Source of the DNA: Pseudomonadota bacterium
GTDB lineage: Bacteria > Pseudomonadota > Alphaproteobacteria > Sphingomonadales > Govanellaceae
Assembly: GCA_003577275.1 (NCBI GenBank)
Contig: QEVO01000001.1
Span: 310,001 to 374,000, forward strand
Direction of reading: 5' to 3'
DNA length: 64,000 bases
Made by a program: the position numbers and the translations under genes. Positions 35,271-44,673 of this stretch are shown here, in pieces. Numbering within the stretch: the stretch's first letter is position 1; the number at the start of each line of letters is the position of its first letter. The notes beneath the pieces were generated by a model. It was not told the origin of the DNA. It saw only the letters and a program-made list of their open reading frames with translations, and searched no databases.

Positions 35271-38200
35271 ATGACCGCCATCGCCGCCATTTCGCAGCAG
35301 ATTTGGGACATGAAATACCGCTTCAAGCCAGCCCCCGGCGCGGCCGAGGCGACGGTTGCGGAAGACAAGACCGTGGAGGACACCTGGCGGCGGGTGGCAG
35401 AGGCCGTCGCCGCGCCGGAACGGCCGGAGGCGCGGGACGCCTGGACGGAAAAATTTTATCAGGCGCTCACAGATTTCAAGTTCCTGCCCGCCGGCCGCAT
35501 TCTCGCCGGCGCCGGCACGGGCCGCGACGTGACCTTGTTCAACTGCTTCGTCATGGGCCGCGTTCCTGACAGCCTCGACGGCATTTTCGAGCATTTGAAG
35601 GAAGCGGCGCTGACCATGCAGCAGGGCGGCGGCATCGGCTATGACTTCTCGACGCTCAGGCCCAAGGGCGCGCCGGTCAAGGGCGTGGGCGCCGACGCCT
35701 CGGGACCGCTGTCGTTCATGGACGTGTGGGACGCCATGTGCCGCACCATCATGTCGGCGGGCTATCGCCGCGGCGCCATGATGGCCACCATGCGCTGCGA
35801 TCATCCCGACATCGAGGCCTTCATTGACGCCAAGGCGGAACAGGGCCGCCTGCGCATGTTCAATCTTTCCGTTCTGGTCAGCGACGCTTTCATGGCGGCG
35901 GTGAAGAATGACGAGGCGTGGGAGTTGAAGTTCGACGGCCGGGTGTGGAAGAGTCTGCGCGCCCGCGCGCTGTGGGACAAGATCATGCGCGCCACCTACG
36001 CCTACGCCGAGCCGGGCGTGATTTTCATCGATCGCATCAACGCCAAGAACAACCTCTATTACTGCGAAGAAATCTTTGCCACCAACCCATGCGTGCCGGC
36101 GGATACCTGGGTCCACACCGCCCAGGGGCCGCGGCAGGTGCGTGATCTTGTGGGCGTGTCGTTTGAGGCGCTCGTCGATGGCAAAGTCCATGCATCCGGC
36201 GTTGGTGGGTTCTTCTTTACCGGCCGCAAGCCGGTGGTGCGGTTGCAAACCCGCGAAGGCTATGCGCTGCGCCTGACCGCCGATCATCGCGTGCGACGCC
36301 TGACCAAGCGGACACGGTATGTCACCGAAACGGCATGGGCTGCGGCCGGCGACCTTTGCCCGGGGGATGAAATCATCCTCCACAATCATCGCGGGATTGA
36401 TTGCTGGGAGGGACCCGGCAGCGAAGGCGAGGGCTATCTCATTGGCCTGTTGGTGGGTGATGGCGTCATCAAGACTGACAAGGCGGTCTTAAGCGCCTGG
36501 CCCGGCGCGCAGACCGCCAACGGCGACGAGGCGCGGCCAGGGGTGCGCGGCGTGATGGAGACGGCCCTTGCCGCCGCCCGCGCGCTGCCCCATCGCGCCG
36601 ATTTTCAAGGCTGGGTGGCGGTGCCGGGCCGCGGCGAATACCGCTTGAGTCTTGCCAGCATCACCGCCCTTGCCGCCGAGCTTGGCTTGACGCCCGGCGA
36701 CAAGGCGATCACTCCGGCCATCGAATCAGCATCCAGCGAGTTCTGCCGCGGCTTCTTGCGCGGCCTTTTCGATGCCGACGGCAGCATCCAAGGAAACCAG
36801 ACCAAAGGCATCAGCATTCGCTTGTCGCAAAGCGATGAAGAGCGGCTGCAAGCAGTGCAGCGCATGTTGCAGCGCTTTGGCATGGCGAGCGCGATTTACC
36901 GCACCCGCCGCCCGGCGATGGTGCGCGATCTGCCTGACGGCAAGGGCGCGGTGGCGGCTTACCATACCCAAGCGCAGCATGAGCTGGTGATCAGCGGCGA
37001 CAACATCGCGGTTTTTGCCGAGAAGGTCGGCTTTGCCGATACCGACAAGGCGCGGCGCTTGAAAACGGCGCTGGCGTCGTATGCTCGCGCGGCGAACCGC
37101 GAACGCTTCTTTGCTACCGTGCTTGAGGTCGTCGGTGACGGCGAGGAAGATGTTTTCGATGTAGCAGTGCCGGGCATCAACGCCTTCGACGCCAACGGGC
37201 TTTATGTGCACAACTGCGGCGAACAGCCGCTGCCGCCCTATGGCGCGTGTTTGTTGGGCTCGATCAATCTGGCGCGGCTGGTGAGCGAGCCGTTCACTGA
37301 CAGCGCCCATATCGATGAAGATGCTTTGCAGGATCTTGTCGCCGTCGCCGTCCGGATGATGGACAACGTCATCGACATCTCGCGCTTTCCCTTGCCGGCG
37401 CAGCGGAACGAAGCGCAGGCGAAGCGCCGCATCGGACTTGGCGTCACCGGCCTCGCCGATGCGTTGATCATGTGCGGCAAGCGTTACGGCAGCCCGGACT
37501 CGCTGACCCTCATCCGGCGCTGGATGCGCGCGCTGGAGCGCGCATCTTATGGCGCGTCCGCCGACATCGCCGCCGAGAAGGGATCGTTCCCGCTCTATGA
37601 CAAGGATAAATTCCTGGCCGGCGAAACCGTGCTGAGTCTCGATGACGACATCCGCGCGGCGATCGCAGCGAAGGGCATCCGCAATGCGCTTTTGACCTCC
37701 ATTGCGCCCACCGGCACCATTTCGCTGTTTGCCGATAATGTCTCCTCCGGTCTGGAGCCGGTGTTCAGCTTCTCCTACATGCGCAAGGTGCTGATGCCCG
37801 ACGGCAGCCGCGCCGAGGAGGAGGTCAGCGATTACGCTTACCGTCTCTATCGTCGTCTTTATGGCGATAATACGCCGTTGCCCGACAGTTTCGTCACCGC
37901 GCTGTCACTGTCTCCCCTTGATCACGTGCGGGTGCAGGCGGCGGTGCAGGAATTCGTCGACAGCTCGATCTCCAAAACCATCAACTGCCCGGAAGACATC
38001 AGCTTCGAGGATTTCAAGGACGTCTACCTGGAAGCCTTCGACCTCGGCTGCAAGGGCTGCACCACCTATCGCCCCAACGAGGTGACGGGGGCGGTGTTGG
38101 AAGTGAAAAAAGAGGACAAGAAAAAATCCGAAGCGCAAGCCGAATTGCCATTAGTCGCGCCGGCGGCGCGGCCGAAAGATGTCTATGAGGCGGGCGGCAT

Positions 38201-38741
38201 CGTTTACATGACGAAGCCACTGGACCGTCCCGAGGTGCTGCCGGGTCAGACCTATAAGGTGCGCTGGCCCGATTCCGATCACGCCATCTATATCACCTTG
38301 AACGATGTCGTTCAGGACGGCCGCCGCCGGCCGTTCGAGGTGTTCATCAATTCGAAAAACATGGAGCATTACGCCTGGACGGTGGCGCTCACCCGCATGA
38401 TCAGCGCGGTGTTTCGCCGCGGCGGCGACGTCTCGTTCGTGGTCGAGGAGCTAAAGGCGGTTTTCGACCCCCGCGGCGGGCATTGGGTCAACGGCCATTA
38501 CGTGCCGTCGCTCCTCGCCGCCATCGGCGAGGTGATCGAGCAGCACATGATCGCCATCGGGTTCATTGCGCCGCCAGACACCTCGTTTGTCGAAGCGGCG
38601 CGGCGCAAGGTGGCCGCCGGCGATCCGGAAGAACCGAATCCGGGGGGCTTGCGCGCCTGTCCGAAATGCAATTCACCGTCGCTCATTCGCCAGGAGGGAT
38701 GCGACACCTGCGTCAGCTGCGGATATTCAAAGTGCGGTTAG
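35271..38741 (+). CDS. nrdJ: Adenosylcobalamin-dependent ribonucleotide reductase, with intein
   Basis: A 1156-residue precursor; after removal of a 375-residue intein (274-648) the enzyme is 781 residues, normal for the short class II type. It reduces ribonucleotides for DNA synthesis using a radical from adenosylcobalamin. Visible parts: NCFVMGRV with an N-terminal redox Cys, QGGGIGYDFSTLRP, the split active-site motif NP-CGEQ (Asn272, Cys649, Glu651), PTGTISLFADNVSSGLEP, a TSCPD domain (DSDHAIYITLND) and a C-terminal zinc ribbon CPKCN...CDTCVSCGYSKCG. By analogy with NxCxE in other reductases, Cys649 should be the thiyl-radical cysteine, so the unspliced protein cannot work. A DnaA box precedes the promoter. 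Confidence 0.95.
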   Translation: MTAIAAISQQIWDMKYRFKPAPGAAEATVAEDKTVEDTWRRVAEAVAAPERPEARDAWTEKFYQALTDFKFLPAGRILAGAGTGRDVTLFNCFVMGRVPDSLDGIFEHLKEAALTMQQGGGIGYDFSTLRPKGAPVKGVGADASGPLSFMDVWDAMCRTIMSAGYRRGAMMATMRCDHPDIEAFIDAKAEQGRLRMFNLSVLVSDAFMAAVKNDEAWELKFDGRVWKSLRARALWDKIMRATYAYAEPGVIFIDRINAKNNLYYCEEIFATNPCVPADTWVHTAQGPRQVRDLVGVSFEALVDGKVHASGVGGFFFTGRKPVVRLQTREGYALRLTADHRVRRLTKRTRYVTETAWAAAGDLCPGDEIILHNHRGIDCWEGPGSEGEGYLIGLLVGDGVIKTDKAVLSAWPGAQTANGDEARPGVRGVMETALAAARALPHRADFQGWVAVPGRGEYRLSLASITALAAELGLTPGDKAITPAIESASSEFCRGFLRGLFDADGSIQGNQTKGISIRLSQSDEERLQAVQRMLQRFGMASAIYRTRRPAMVRDLPDGKGAVAAYHTQAQHELVISGDNIAVFAEKVGFADTDKARRLKTALASYARAANRERFFATVLEVVGDGEEDVFDVAVPGINAFDANGLYVHNCGEQPLPPYGACLLGSINLARLVSEPFTDSAHIDEDALQDLVAVAVRMMDNVIDISRFPLPAQRNEAQAKRRIGLGVTGLADALIMCGKRYGSPDSLTLIRRWMRALERASYGASADIAAEKGSFPLYDKDKFLAGETVLSLDDDIRAAIAAKGIRNALLTSIAPTGTISLFADNVSSGLEPVFSFSYMRKVLMPDGSRAEEEVSDYAYRLYRRLYGDNTPLPDSFVTALSLSPLDHVRVQAAVQEFVDSSISKTINCPEDISFEDFKDVYLEAFDLGCKGCTTYRPNEVTGAVLEVKKEDKKKSEAQAELPLVAPAARPKDVYEAGGIVYMTKPLDRPEVLPGQTYKVRWPDSDHAIYITLNDVVQDGRRRPFEVFINSKNMEHYAWTVALTRMISAVFRRGGDVSFVVEELKAVFDPRGGHWVNGHYVPSLLAAIGEVIEQHMIAIGFIAPPDTSFVEAARRKVAAGDPEEPNPGGLRACPKCNSPSLIRQEGCDTCVSCGYSKCG
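36090..37214 (+). mobile_element. Intein with LAGLIDADG homing endonuclease inside nrdJ
   Basis: In-frame insert of 375 codons (residues 274-648). Splicing block A is CVPADTWVHTAQG starting with Cys274; block B has TADH with His339; the C-terminal blocks are VFDVAVPGINAFDANG and GLYVHN with penultimate His647 and terminal Asn648, followed by Cys649 of the host. All residues needed for standard splicing are present. Two endonuclease motifs are seen: YLIGLLVGDGV (389-399) and FLRGLFDADGS (495-505), with the acidic residues intact, so the homing domain may be active. It sits between Pro and Cys of the conserved NPCGEQ motif. Confidence 0.93.
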
Positions 38742-39874
38742 GCGGCGCGTTGTGGGATCGTTGCCGGTCCTATGGGCGGCGGCTGCGCGGCGACGGCTTG
38801 CGCTTCAAGCTGATGATCGCGGCGCTGGCGGCGCTGTTGGCCGCCTACAGCGTCTACTGGATCATGGCCGCCCGCCGGGCGGAGGCGGCTCTCATCGCCT
38901 GGATAGAAAACGAGAAGGCGCAGGGCCATGATATTCGCTATAGCGCGCTCGATGTCGGCGGCTATCCCTATCGCATCGAAGCGACGCTGCGCGATTTTCA
39001 CCTCAGCGGCGCTGCCGCCGGCTTCGCCTGGGAATTCAACGCGCCGGCGTTCGCCGGGGTCATCCTGCCGTGGCGGCCGCGCCACTTTATCCTGTTCGCC
39101 AAAGAAGCGACCGCGCGCTTGGCGCCGGCCGACGGCGCGGCGGCGACATTTGCGGCAACCGCGCTGCGCGCCAGCGTAGTGACGGCGGATGGTGACATGT
39201 TAGAGCGGGTATCGATCACCGCCGATCGCTTGCTATCCAAGGGGGAGGGCGATGCCGGCCTGGGGCTCGAGGCGACTGACAGCGAACTCCATTGGCGCGC
39301 CGGCGCGCCGGCGTCGCGCCTGACGCCGGCGGTGAGCGCGGAAGCCGAGGACGGGGTGCGGGAGCCGCTGGCTTGGCAGTTGGCGGTGAAAGGGAGGGAC
39401 ATCACCGATCCGCGCCTGGCGGCGTCGCCTTATGGCGATAAGATTGCCGAGTTGGCGCTGGTGATGGAGTTGCGCAGCGGCGGTCTTAATCCGCAAGCGA
39501 CGCCGGCCACCATCGCCGCCTGGCGCGATAGCGGCGGCACGCTGGAGGTGCCGAGTCTAAAACTGGAATGGGGCGCGCTCGATCTGACGCTGTCGGGCAG
39601 CGCCACGCTCGATCAGCAGTTCCGGCCCTTGGGCGCTTTTACTGCCGAGGTTATGGGCTACGAACCGGCGATCGACCACTTGCGGGCCAAGGGCGATATC
39701 TCGCCCGAGGAGGCGTCGGCGGCCAAGGAAACCTTGGCCGCCATCGTCAACGGCGAGAAGGGCCGGCTGCCGGTGCCGATCACCATGCAGGCCGGGCGGA
39801 TGTTTTTAGGACCGCTGCCGGTGGCCAATCTGCCGCCGCTGGTGGAGCCGCCGGCGCTCTCAGCAAAACCCTAA
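38699..39874 (+). CDS. DUF2125-family protein
   Basis: A protein of about 391 residues with one N-terminal transmembrane or signal segment (LMIAALAALLAAYSVYWIM) and a long beta-rich periplasmic part with SALDVGGYPYRIEATLRDF, LPWRPRHFILFA and VPSLKLEWGALDLTLSGSATLD, features of DUF2125 proteins of alphaproteobacteria. Start choice is uncertain: the ATG at 38699 overlaps nrdJ by 43 bases and has AGGAGG only one base away; a GTG at 38732 is an alternative with a 10-base overlap. Function unknown; possibly an envelope lipid- or polymer-binding protein. It ends four bases inside convergent tyrA. Confidence 0.75.
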   Translation: MRHLRQLRIFKVRLGGALWDRCRSYGRRLRGDGLRFKLMIAALAALLAAYSVYWIMAARRAEAALIAWIENEKAQGHDIRYSALDVGGYPYRIEATLRDFHLSGAAAGFAWEFNAPAFAGVILPWRPRHFILFAKEATARLAPADGAAATFAATALRASVVTADGDMLERVSITADRLLSKGEGDAGLGLEATDSELHWRAGAPASRLTPAVSAEAEDGVREPLAWQLAVKGRDITDPRLAASPYGDKIAELALVMELRSGGLNPQATPATIAAWRDSGGTLEVPSLKLEWGALDLTLSGSATLDQQFRPLGAFTAEVMGYEPAIDHLRAKGDISPEEASAAKETLAAIVNGEKGRLPVPITMQAGRMFLGPLPVANLPPLVEPPALSAKP

Positions 39875-40803
39875 CTTTTTTCCTGACGGCCGAAATCGGG
39901 GCGCGCGGTTTCCTGACCGGCGTCGATGATCTGGCGGCGGATGGCGCGGGTGCGCGAGAACAGCTCATAAAGCGTTTGGCCGTCACCCCAGCGGATGGCG
40001 CGCTGCAGGGCGGTGAGGTCTTCGGAAAAGCGGCCGAGCATTTCCAACACCGCGTCCTTGTTGGTCAGGAACACGTCACGCCACATGGTGGGGTCGGAGG
40101 CGGCGATACGGGTGAAATCGCGAAAGCCGCCGGCGCTGTATTTGATCACTTCCGAATTGGTCACGGTTTCCAGATCGGAGGCGGTGCCGACGATGTTGTA
40201 GGCAATAAGGTGCGGCACGTGGCTGGTGATCGCCAGCACCAGATCGTGGTGCTTGGCGTCCATGATCTCGACCTTGCTGCCGCAGCGCTCCCAGAACGCT
40301 TTGACCTTGGCCACCGCATCCTTGTCGGAGCCGTTGGCGGGGGTGAGAATGCACCAGCGGCCGTCGAACAGTTCGGCAAAACCCGCCGCCGGTCCCGAAT
40401 GCTCGGTGCCGGCCACCGGATGGGCGGGCACGAAATGGACGCCGGCCGGCAGCTCTGGGCCGACGCTGTCCACCACCGCCTGCTTGACCGAGCCGACGTC
40501 GCTGATGATGGCGCCGGGCTTCAACTGGGGCGCGATCGCCTTGGCGATCTCGCCATAGCTGCCGACGGGGGTGCACAAGATCACCAAATCGGCATCCTTG
40601 ACCGCGGCCGGAATATCCTCGATCACCACATCGACGATGTTGAGCGATTTCAAGGTCTTGGCGCTGGCTCCCGGCCGCACGCCGGCGACCACGCGCCGCG
40701 CCACCTGATCCCGACGCACGGCGCGGGCGATGGAGGAGCCGATGAGCCCAACGCCGATCAAGGCCACGGTATCAAACAGCGGTTCGGATTGCTTGGCCAT
40801 CAT
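39871..40803 (-). CDS. tyrA: Prephenate/arogenate dehydrogenase
   Basis: A 310-residue enzyme of tyrosine synthesis. The NAD(P)-binding motif VALIGVGLIGSSIARAV is at the N-terminus, ILCTPVGSYGEI and DVGSVKQAVV follow, and the catalytic His lies in PAHPVAGTEHSG; the C-terminal half has the SHVPHLIAY and GFRDFTRIAASDPTMW motifs of the TyrA dimerisation domain. The ATG at 40803 overlaps the hisC-like stop (ATGA); an ATG three bases later is equally possible. No regulatory ACT domain is present. It is the third gene in a leftward chorismate mutase / aminotransferase / dehydrogenase operon. Confidence 0.93.
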   Translation of the reverse strand: MMAKQSEPLFDTVALIGVGLIGSSIARAVRRDQVARRVVAGVRPGASAKTLKSLNIVDVVIEDIPAAVKDADLVILCTPVGSYGEIAKAIAPQLKPGAIISDVGSVKQAVVDSVGPELPAGVHFVPAHPVAGTEHSGPAAGFAELFDGRWCILTPANGSDKDAVAKVKAFWERCGSKVEIMDAKHHDLVLAITSHVPHLIAYNIVGTASDLETVTNSEVIKYSAGGFRDFTRIAASDPTMWRDVFLTNKDAVLEMLGRFSEDLTALQRAIRWGDGQTLYELFSRTRAIRRQIIDAGQETARPDFGRQEKS

Positions 40804-41915
40804 TGCCGCCCGCTTTCCAGGAAAGACTTCAGGAGCCGCAGCGCCTCGCGGTTTTCCTCTTCCAGCCCAATGGTCATGCGCAGGCAATCGCCCAAACCCT
40901 GTTTGGGCAGCCAGCGCAACAGCACGCCGTTCTTGGTCAAGAACGCGTTGGCCGCCTCGGCCGTGACGCCATCACGCTCGGGAAAGCGGATGAGGATGAA
41001 ATTGGCGGCGCTCGGCGCCACCGTCAGTCCAAGATCGCTGACCGCATCCGTCATCTGCTGCCGCCAGATGGCGTTGTAGTTGCGGGCGCGGGCCACCCAT
41101 TCCTGATCGCGCACGGCGGCGATGCCGGCGGCCTGGGTGGGAGCCGGCACGTTGAAGGGATCACGCAGCCGCTCCAGTGTCTCGGTCACCTCGGCGCTGC
41201 CGTAGCCCCAGCCCAAGCGCAGGGCGGCGATGCCATAAATCTTCGAGAAGGTGCGGGTGACCAGCACATTGGGAAAGTTCGCCACCAGTTCATGGCCGGC
41301 CACATAGTCGTCGCTGTCGACGTATTCGGCGTAAGCGGCGTCCAGCACCAAGAGCACATGGGGCGGCAGGCCGCCGGCCAGCCGCTCGATCTCATGGCGC
41401 GGCAGATAGGTGCCGGTGGGGTTGTTGGGGTTGGCGAGGAACACGATGCGGGTGCGCGCCGTCACCGCGTCGAGGATGGCCTTGACGTCGGCGGTGTAAT
41501 TGACGTCCGCCGCCTCCACCGGGGTGGCCCCTACCGAGCGGGCGGCGATGGGGTACATCATGAAGCCGTAGCGGCTGTAAATGACTTCGGTGTCGGGGCC
41601 GGCGTAGGCGCGGCAGGCCAGTTTTAGAATCTCGTCGGAGCCAAGGCCGCAGACGATGCGCGCCGGATCAAGGCCGTGCGCCTCGCCGATGGCTTCTTTC
41701 AAATCCCAGGAGGTGGCGTCGGGGTAGCGGTGGAGCGTGGTGGCGGCATCGCGGTAGGCGGCCAGCACCCGCGGGCTGGCGCCGAGCGCCGACTCGTTGG
41801 ACGACAGCTTGATGACCCGCGCCGCGCCGGGGGCTTTGGAGCGTCCCCCCTCGTACACGTCAAGCTTCTCTAGCCAGGGATTGGGCTTTAGGGATGACAT
41901 CGGCGTCAAACTCAA
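40800..41915 (-). CDS. hisC: Histidinol-phosphate / aromatic aminotransferase
   Basis: A 371-residue class I PLP aminotransferase of the HisC type: KLSSNESALGASP near the N-terminus, LGSDEILKLACRAY, FLANPNNPTGTYLP, the PLP lysine in TRTFSKIYGIAALRLGWGYG. Because it lies between chorismate mutase and tyrA with overlapping ends on both sides, it probably works on prephenate or arylpyruvates as well as, or instead of, imidazole acetol phosphate. That double role is known for HisC copies in such operons. The start may be the ATG at 41915 or the one 15 bases later. Confidence 0.92.
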   Translation of the reverse strand: MSLTPMSSLKPNPWLEKLDVYEGGRSKAPGAARVIKLSSNESALGASPRVLAAYRDAATTLHRYPDATSWDLKEAIGEAHGLDPARIVCGLGSDEILKLACRAYAGPDTEVIYSRYGFMMYPIAARSVGATPVEAADVNYTADVKAILDAVTARTRIVFLANPNNPTGTYLPRHEIERLAGGLPPHVLLVLDAAYAEYVDSDDYVAGHELVANFPNVLVTRTFSKIYGIAALRLGWGYGSAEVTETLERLRDPFNVPAPTQAAGIAAVRDQEWVARARNYNAIWRQQMTDAVSDLGLTVAPSAANFILIRFPERDGVTAEAANAFLTKNGVLLRWLPKQGLGDCLRMTIGLEEENREALRLLKSFLESGRQ

Positions 41916-42715
41916 GGGCGCGAGAGATCGAGCGGCCGCGCATGCCCGCCGACGACATACGCCTTGGTCCCAAGGGCTCGCTCCAGCGCCGCGGCATCGC
42001 CGCCGAAGCCGGGAGCCGACGCCAGGAGCGCGGTCGTGCCGTCGGGCGCTTTATACGTCGCAAGGGGGGAAAGGTCGAGAGGCATGCGTAACGCCGCCTC
42101 GTCCGTCAAGCCGAGGCCGACGACGAGCGTCAGGTCGTCGCCGCTGGCGTCCGGCATGCCCTTGGCGATGACGAAGGCGGTGGGTGAAGGGGGCCCAAAA
42201 ACAGGAAGCCGCGCAACGATGCGCGGCCCCGCTGGCGTGCGAAATAGCGGATTGAGCCACCAGGCGTCTTGTCCAGGGTCGCCAAGCGCCGCCAATACCG
42301 CCCCGCCATCGGCCACGGCGGCGATGGCGTCATTGGCGCTGGGGGTGGTCGTGATCGGCGTCGCCGCGCCGAAATGACGTCGGGCGAGATCGCGCACCTC
42401 CATATTCTCGACCGAGATCACCTTAAACGGCCATTGCAGGCGCAAGTAGGCGGAAACCATGGTGCGCCACAACGACAATACGGCGTCAGCCGGCAAGCTT
42501 CCGCGATGGCGGGCCGCCACCTGGCGCAGGATCTGCGCCTCGCGCCCGGGACGGAAAAACGCGCCATCGCCGCCCGCCTGGCGCTTCCACTGGCCCAATG
42601 TCTCGACGATCTCGGCCCGCGCCATCAACAGATCATGGATTTGCGCATCAATCTTGTCGATGGATCGGCGCAAGTCCTCAAGGCTTGCGTTGGACTGAAG
42701 TTTAGGCTCCGTCAT
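41912..42715 (-). CDS. Chorismate mutase with C-terminal domain
   Basis: A 267-residue protein beginning with an AroQ-type chorismate mutase domain (DLRRSIDKIDAQIHDLLMARAEIV, residues about 13-100, with RPGREAQILRQV). The remaining ~160 residues, including DGTTALLASAPGF, do not show the prephenate dehydratase TRF motif, so I do not call it PheA; they look like a degenerate dehydratase or binding domain. It overlaps hisC by four bases (ATGA). It converts chorismate to prephenate at the head of the operon. It is divergent from metX with 114 bases between, where GCCCGGGC (42764-42771) and CCCGGGCT (42815-42822) can pair. Confidence 0.88.
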   Translation of the reverse strand: MTEPKLQSNASLEDLRRSIDKIDAQIHDLLMARAEIVETLGQWKRQAGGDGAFFRPGREAQILRQVAARHRGSLPADAVLSLWRTMVSAYLRLQWPFKVISVENMEVRDLARRHFGAATPITTTPSANDAIAAVADGGAVLAALGDPGQDAWWLNPLFRTPAGPRIVARLPVFGPPSPTAFVIAKGMPDASGDDLTLVVGLGLTDEAALRMPLDLSPLATYKAPDGTTALLASAPGFGGDAAALERALGTKAYVVGGHARPLDLSRP

Positions 42716-42829
42716 GGCAATGGTCTTGCTCTAGGGGTGTTTCTGGTCGGAACCTAGTCATAAGCCCGGGCAAAAGCAAAAGGAAAGCGGCGGCCGGCGA
42801 TATTGACATTACCCCCCGGGCTGTTAGCA

Positions 42830-44047
42830 ATGAGCGGTCTTGACGATTGGCAGGAAGGCGGCCGGGACAAGATGACCGGAAATAAGGGAAAAAAGCCTCG
42901 TGGGCTGGCGGGCTTCGCGCCCGGCGAGCAGGCGGGATTGAGCGTCATTCTGGGCGCCGCCGCGCCCTTGCGCCTGGATTGCGGCGCCGAGCTCGGGCCC
43001 TTTACCGTCGCCTATCAGACTTATGGCGCGCTCAATGCCGCCAAGTCCAACGCCGTGCTCGTCTGCCATGCGCTGACCGGCGACCACTTCTGCGCCGGCG
43101 ACAACCCCTTTACCGGCAAGGCCGGGTGGTGGGATCTGATGGTCGGCCCCGGCAAGCCCTTGGATACCGACCGCTACTTCGTCATTTGTCCCAATGTGCT
43201 CGGCAGTTGCTATGGCACCACCGGGCCGCGCGACATCAACCCGGCCACCGGCGAGCCATGGGGTCTGGCGTTTCCGGTGATCACCATCCGCGACATGGTG
43301 CGCGCCCAGGCGATGCTTCTCGATCATTTAGGCATTGCCGATCTGTTTTGCGTCATCGGCGGCTCTATGGGCGGCATGCAGGTGCTGGAATGGGTGGTCA
43401 ATTACCCCGAGCGGGTGTTCTCGGCCATTCCCATCGCCGCCACCTCCAAGCATTCGGCGCAAAACATCGCCTTTCACGAGGTCGGCCGCCAGGCGGTGAT
43501 GGCCGATCCCAACTGGCATGGCGGCGCTTATTTTCGCCACAACGTGACGCCGCACGCCGGTCTGGCGGTGGCGCGCATGGCGGCGCACATCACCTATATG
43601 TCGGAAGCGGGACTGACCCGCCGCTTCGGCCGGGCATTGCAGGATCGCGACGCCTTCACTTACGGCTTTGACGCCGATTTCGAGGTGGAAAGCTACCTGC
43701 GTCATCAGGGCATCACCTTCGTCGATCGCTTCGACGCCAATTGTTATCTTTATATCACCCGCGCCATGGATTATTTCGATCTGGCGGCGGATTACGGCGG
43801 CGTTCTGGCCAAGGCGTTCGCGCGCGCCCGCGCGCGCTTTTGCGTCATGTCGTTCACCAGCGACTGGCTTTATCCCACCGCCGAGAGCCGCGCCATCGTG
43901 CATGCCTTGAATGCGGTCGCCGCGCCGGTGAGCTTTGTCGAGATCGAGAGCGACAAGGGACACGACTCGTTCCTCCTCGATGTGCCGGAGATGTTCGCCA
44001 TCCTGCGCGGCTTTCTCGATTCCGCGGCGCGGCAGCGTGGGCTATGA
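42830..44047 (+). CDS. metX: Homoserine O-acetyl/succinyltransferase MetX
   Basis: About 405 residues, an alpha/beta-hydrolase fold acyltransferase activating homoserine for methionine synthesis. [27 protein letters not shown] and the nucleophile serine in [13 protein letters not shown] are the family marks, and the C-terminal [11 protein letters not shown] carries the catalytic His. Starts at 42830 and 42872 are both plausible; the second has CAGGAAGG upstream, the first none. Whether acetyl or succinyl is the donor cannot be told. metW follows with an overlapping or near-overlapping start, the conserved pair in this class. Confidence 0.95.
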   Translation: MSGLDDWQEGGRDKMTGNKGKKPRGLAGFAPGEQAGLSVILGAAAPLRLDCGAELGPFTVAYQTYGALNAAKSNAVLVCHALTGDHFCAGDNPFTGKAGWWDLMVGPGKPLDTDRYFVICPNVLGSCYGTTGPRDINPATGEPWGLAFPVITIRDMVRAQAMLLDHLGIADLFCVIGGSMGGMQVLEWVVNYPERVFSAIPIAATSKHSAQNIAFHEVGRQAVMADPNWHGGAYFRHNVTPHAGLAVARMAAHITYMSEAGLTRRFGRALQDRDAFTYGFDADFEVESYLRHQGITFVDRFDANCYLYITRAMDYFDLAADYGGVLAKAFARARARFCVMSFTSDWLYPTAESRAIVHALNAVAAPVSFVEIESDKGHDSFLLDVPEMFAILRGFLDSAARQRGL

Positions 44048-44058
44048 GGGAGCGGGCG

Positions 44059-44673
44059 ATGAACCGGCCGCAAGATATCCGCGTCGATCTTCTGCTCATC
44101 GGTCAGATGGTGCGGCCGGGCTCGCGGGTGCTGGACGTCGGTTGCGGCGATGGCGCGCTTCTGGATTATCTCGTCAGCGAGCGCGGCGCGGACGCCCGTG
44201 GCATCGAGATCAGTCAGGCCGGCGTCAACGCCTGCGTGGCGCGCGGGCTATCGGTGGTGCAGGGCGACGCCGACACCGACTTGAAGGACTATCCATCGGG
44301 CGCATTTGATTATGCAATCCTCAGCCAGACCTTGCAGGCGACGCGCAATCCGAGGAATGTGCTTATCGAGCTGTTGCGCATCGGCAAACGCGCCATTGTC
44401 TCGTTTCCCAACTTCGGCTATTGGCGGGTGCGCGGCGGACTGTTTTTCAAAGGCTGCATGCCCAACACCGGCACGTTGGACAATCCGTGGTATTCGACGC
44501 CCAATATTCATTTCTGCACCATTCGCGATTTCGTGAATTTGTGCAACGAGCTTGGCATCACCATCGAAAAAAGCCTGGCGATATCATCCAGTGGTCGCCC
44601 CATTCCCTGGGCCCATTCGCTGTGGGTAGCAAATATCGCCGCCGATCAAGGCTTGTTCGTGCTGCGACGCTAA
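44059..44673 (+). CDS. metW: MetW methyltransferase-like protein
   Basis: A 204-residue SAM-fold protein: VLDVGCGDGALLDYL for cofactor binding, DYAILSQTLQATRNP and the MetW-specific ISFPNFGYWRVRGGLF-like segment (here IVSFPNFGYWRVR) and TPNIHFCTIRDF. MetW acts with MetX in methionine synthesis in many proteobacteria, probably stabilising or activating it. The ATG at 44059 follows GAGGGAGCGGGCG; an earlier ATG at 44044 overlaps the metX stop and is in the same frame. Confidence 0.93.
   Translation: MNRPQDIRVDLLLIGQMVRPGSRVLDVGCGDGALLDYLVSERGADARGIEISQAGVNACVARGLSVVQGDADTDLKDYPSGAFDYAILSQTLQATRNPRNVLIELLRIGKRAIVSFPNFGYWRVRGGLFFKGCMPNTGTLDNPWYSTPNIHFCTIRDFVNLCNELGITIEKSLAISSSGRPIPWAHSLWVANIAADQGLFVLRR

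Noticed and set aside
39568..41079. 503-codon frame on the + strand over tyrA and hisC
   Set aside because: It is a shadow of the DUF2125, tyrA and hisC genes, without domain signatures.
42716..42829. SAM riboswitch before metX
   Set aside because: The conserved SAM-II core is not present. Only a GCCCGGGC / CCCGGGCT pairing is seen, which is too little for a claim.
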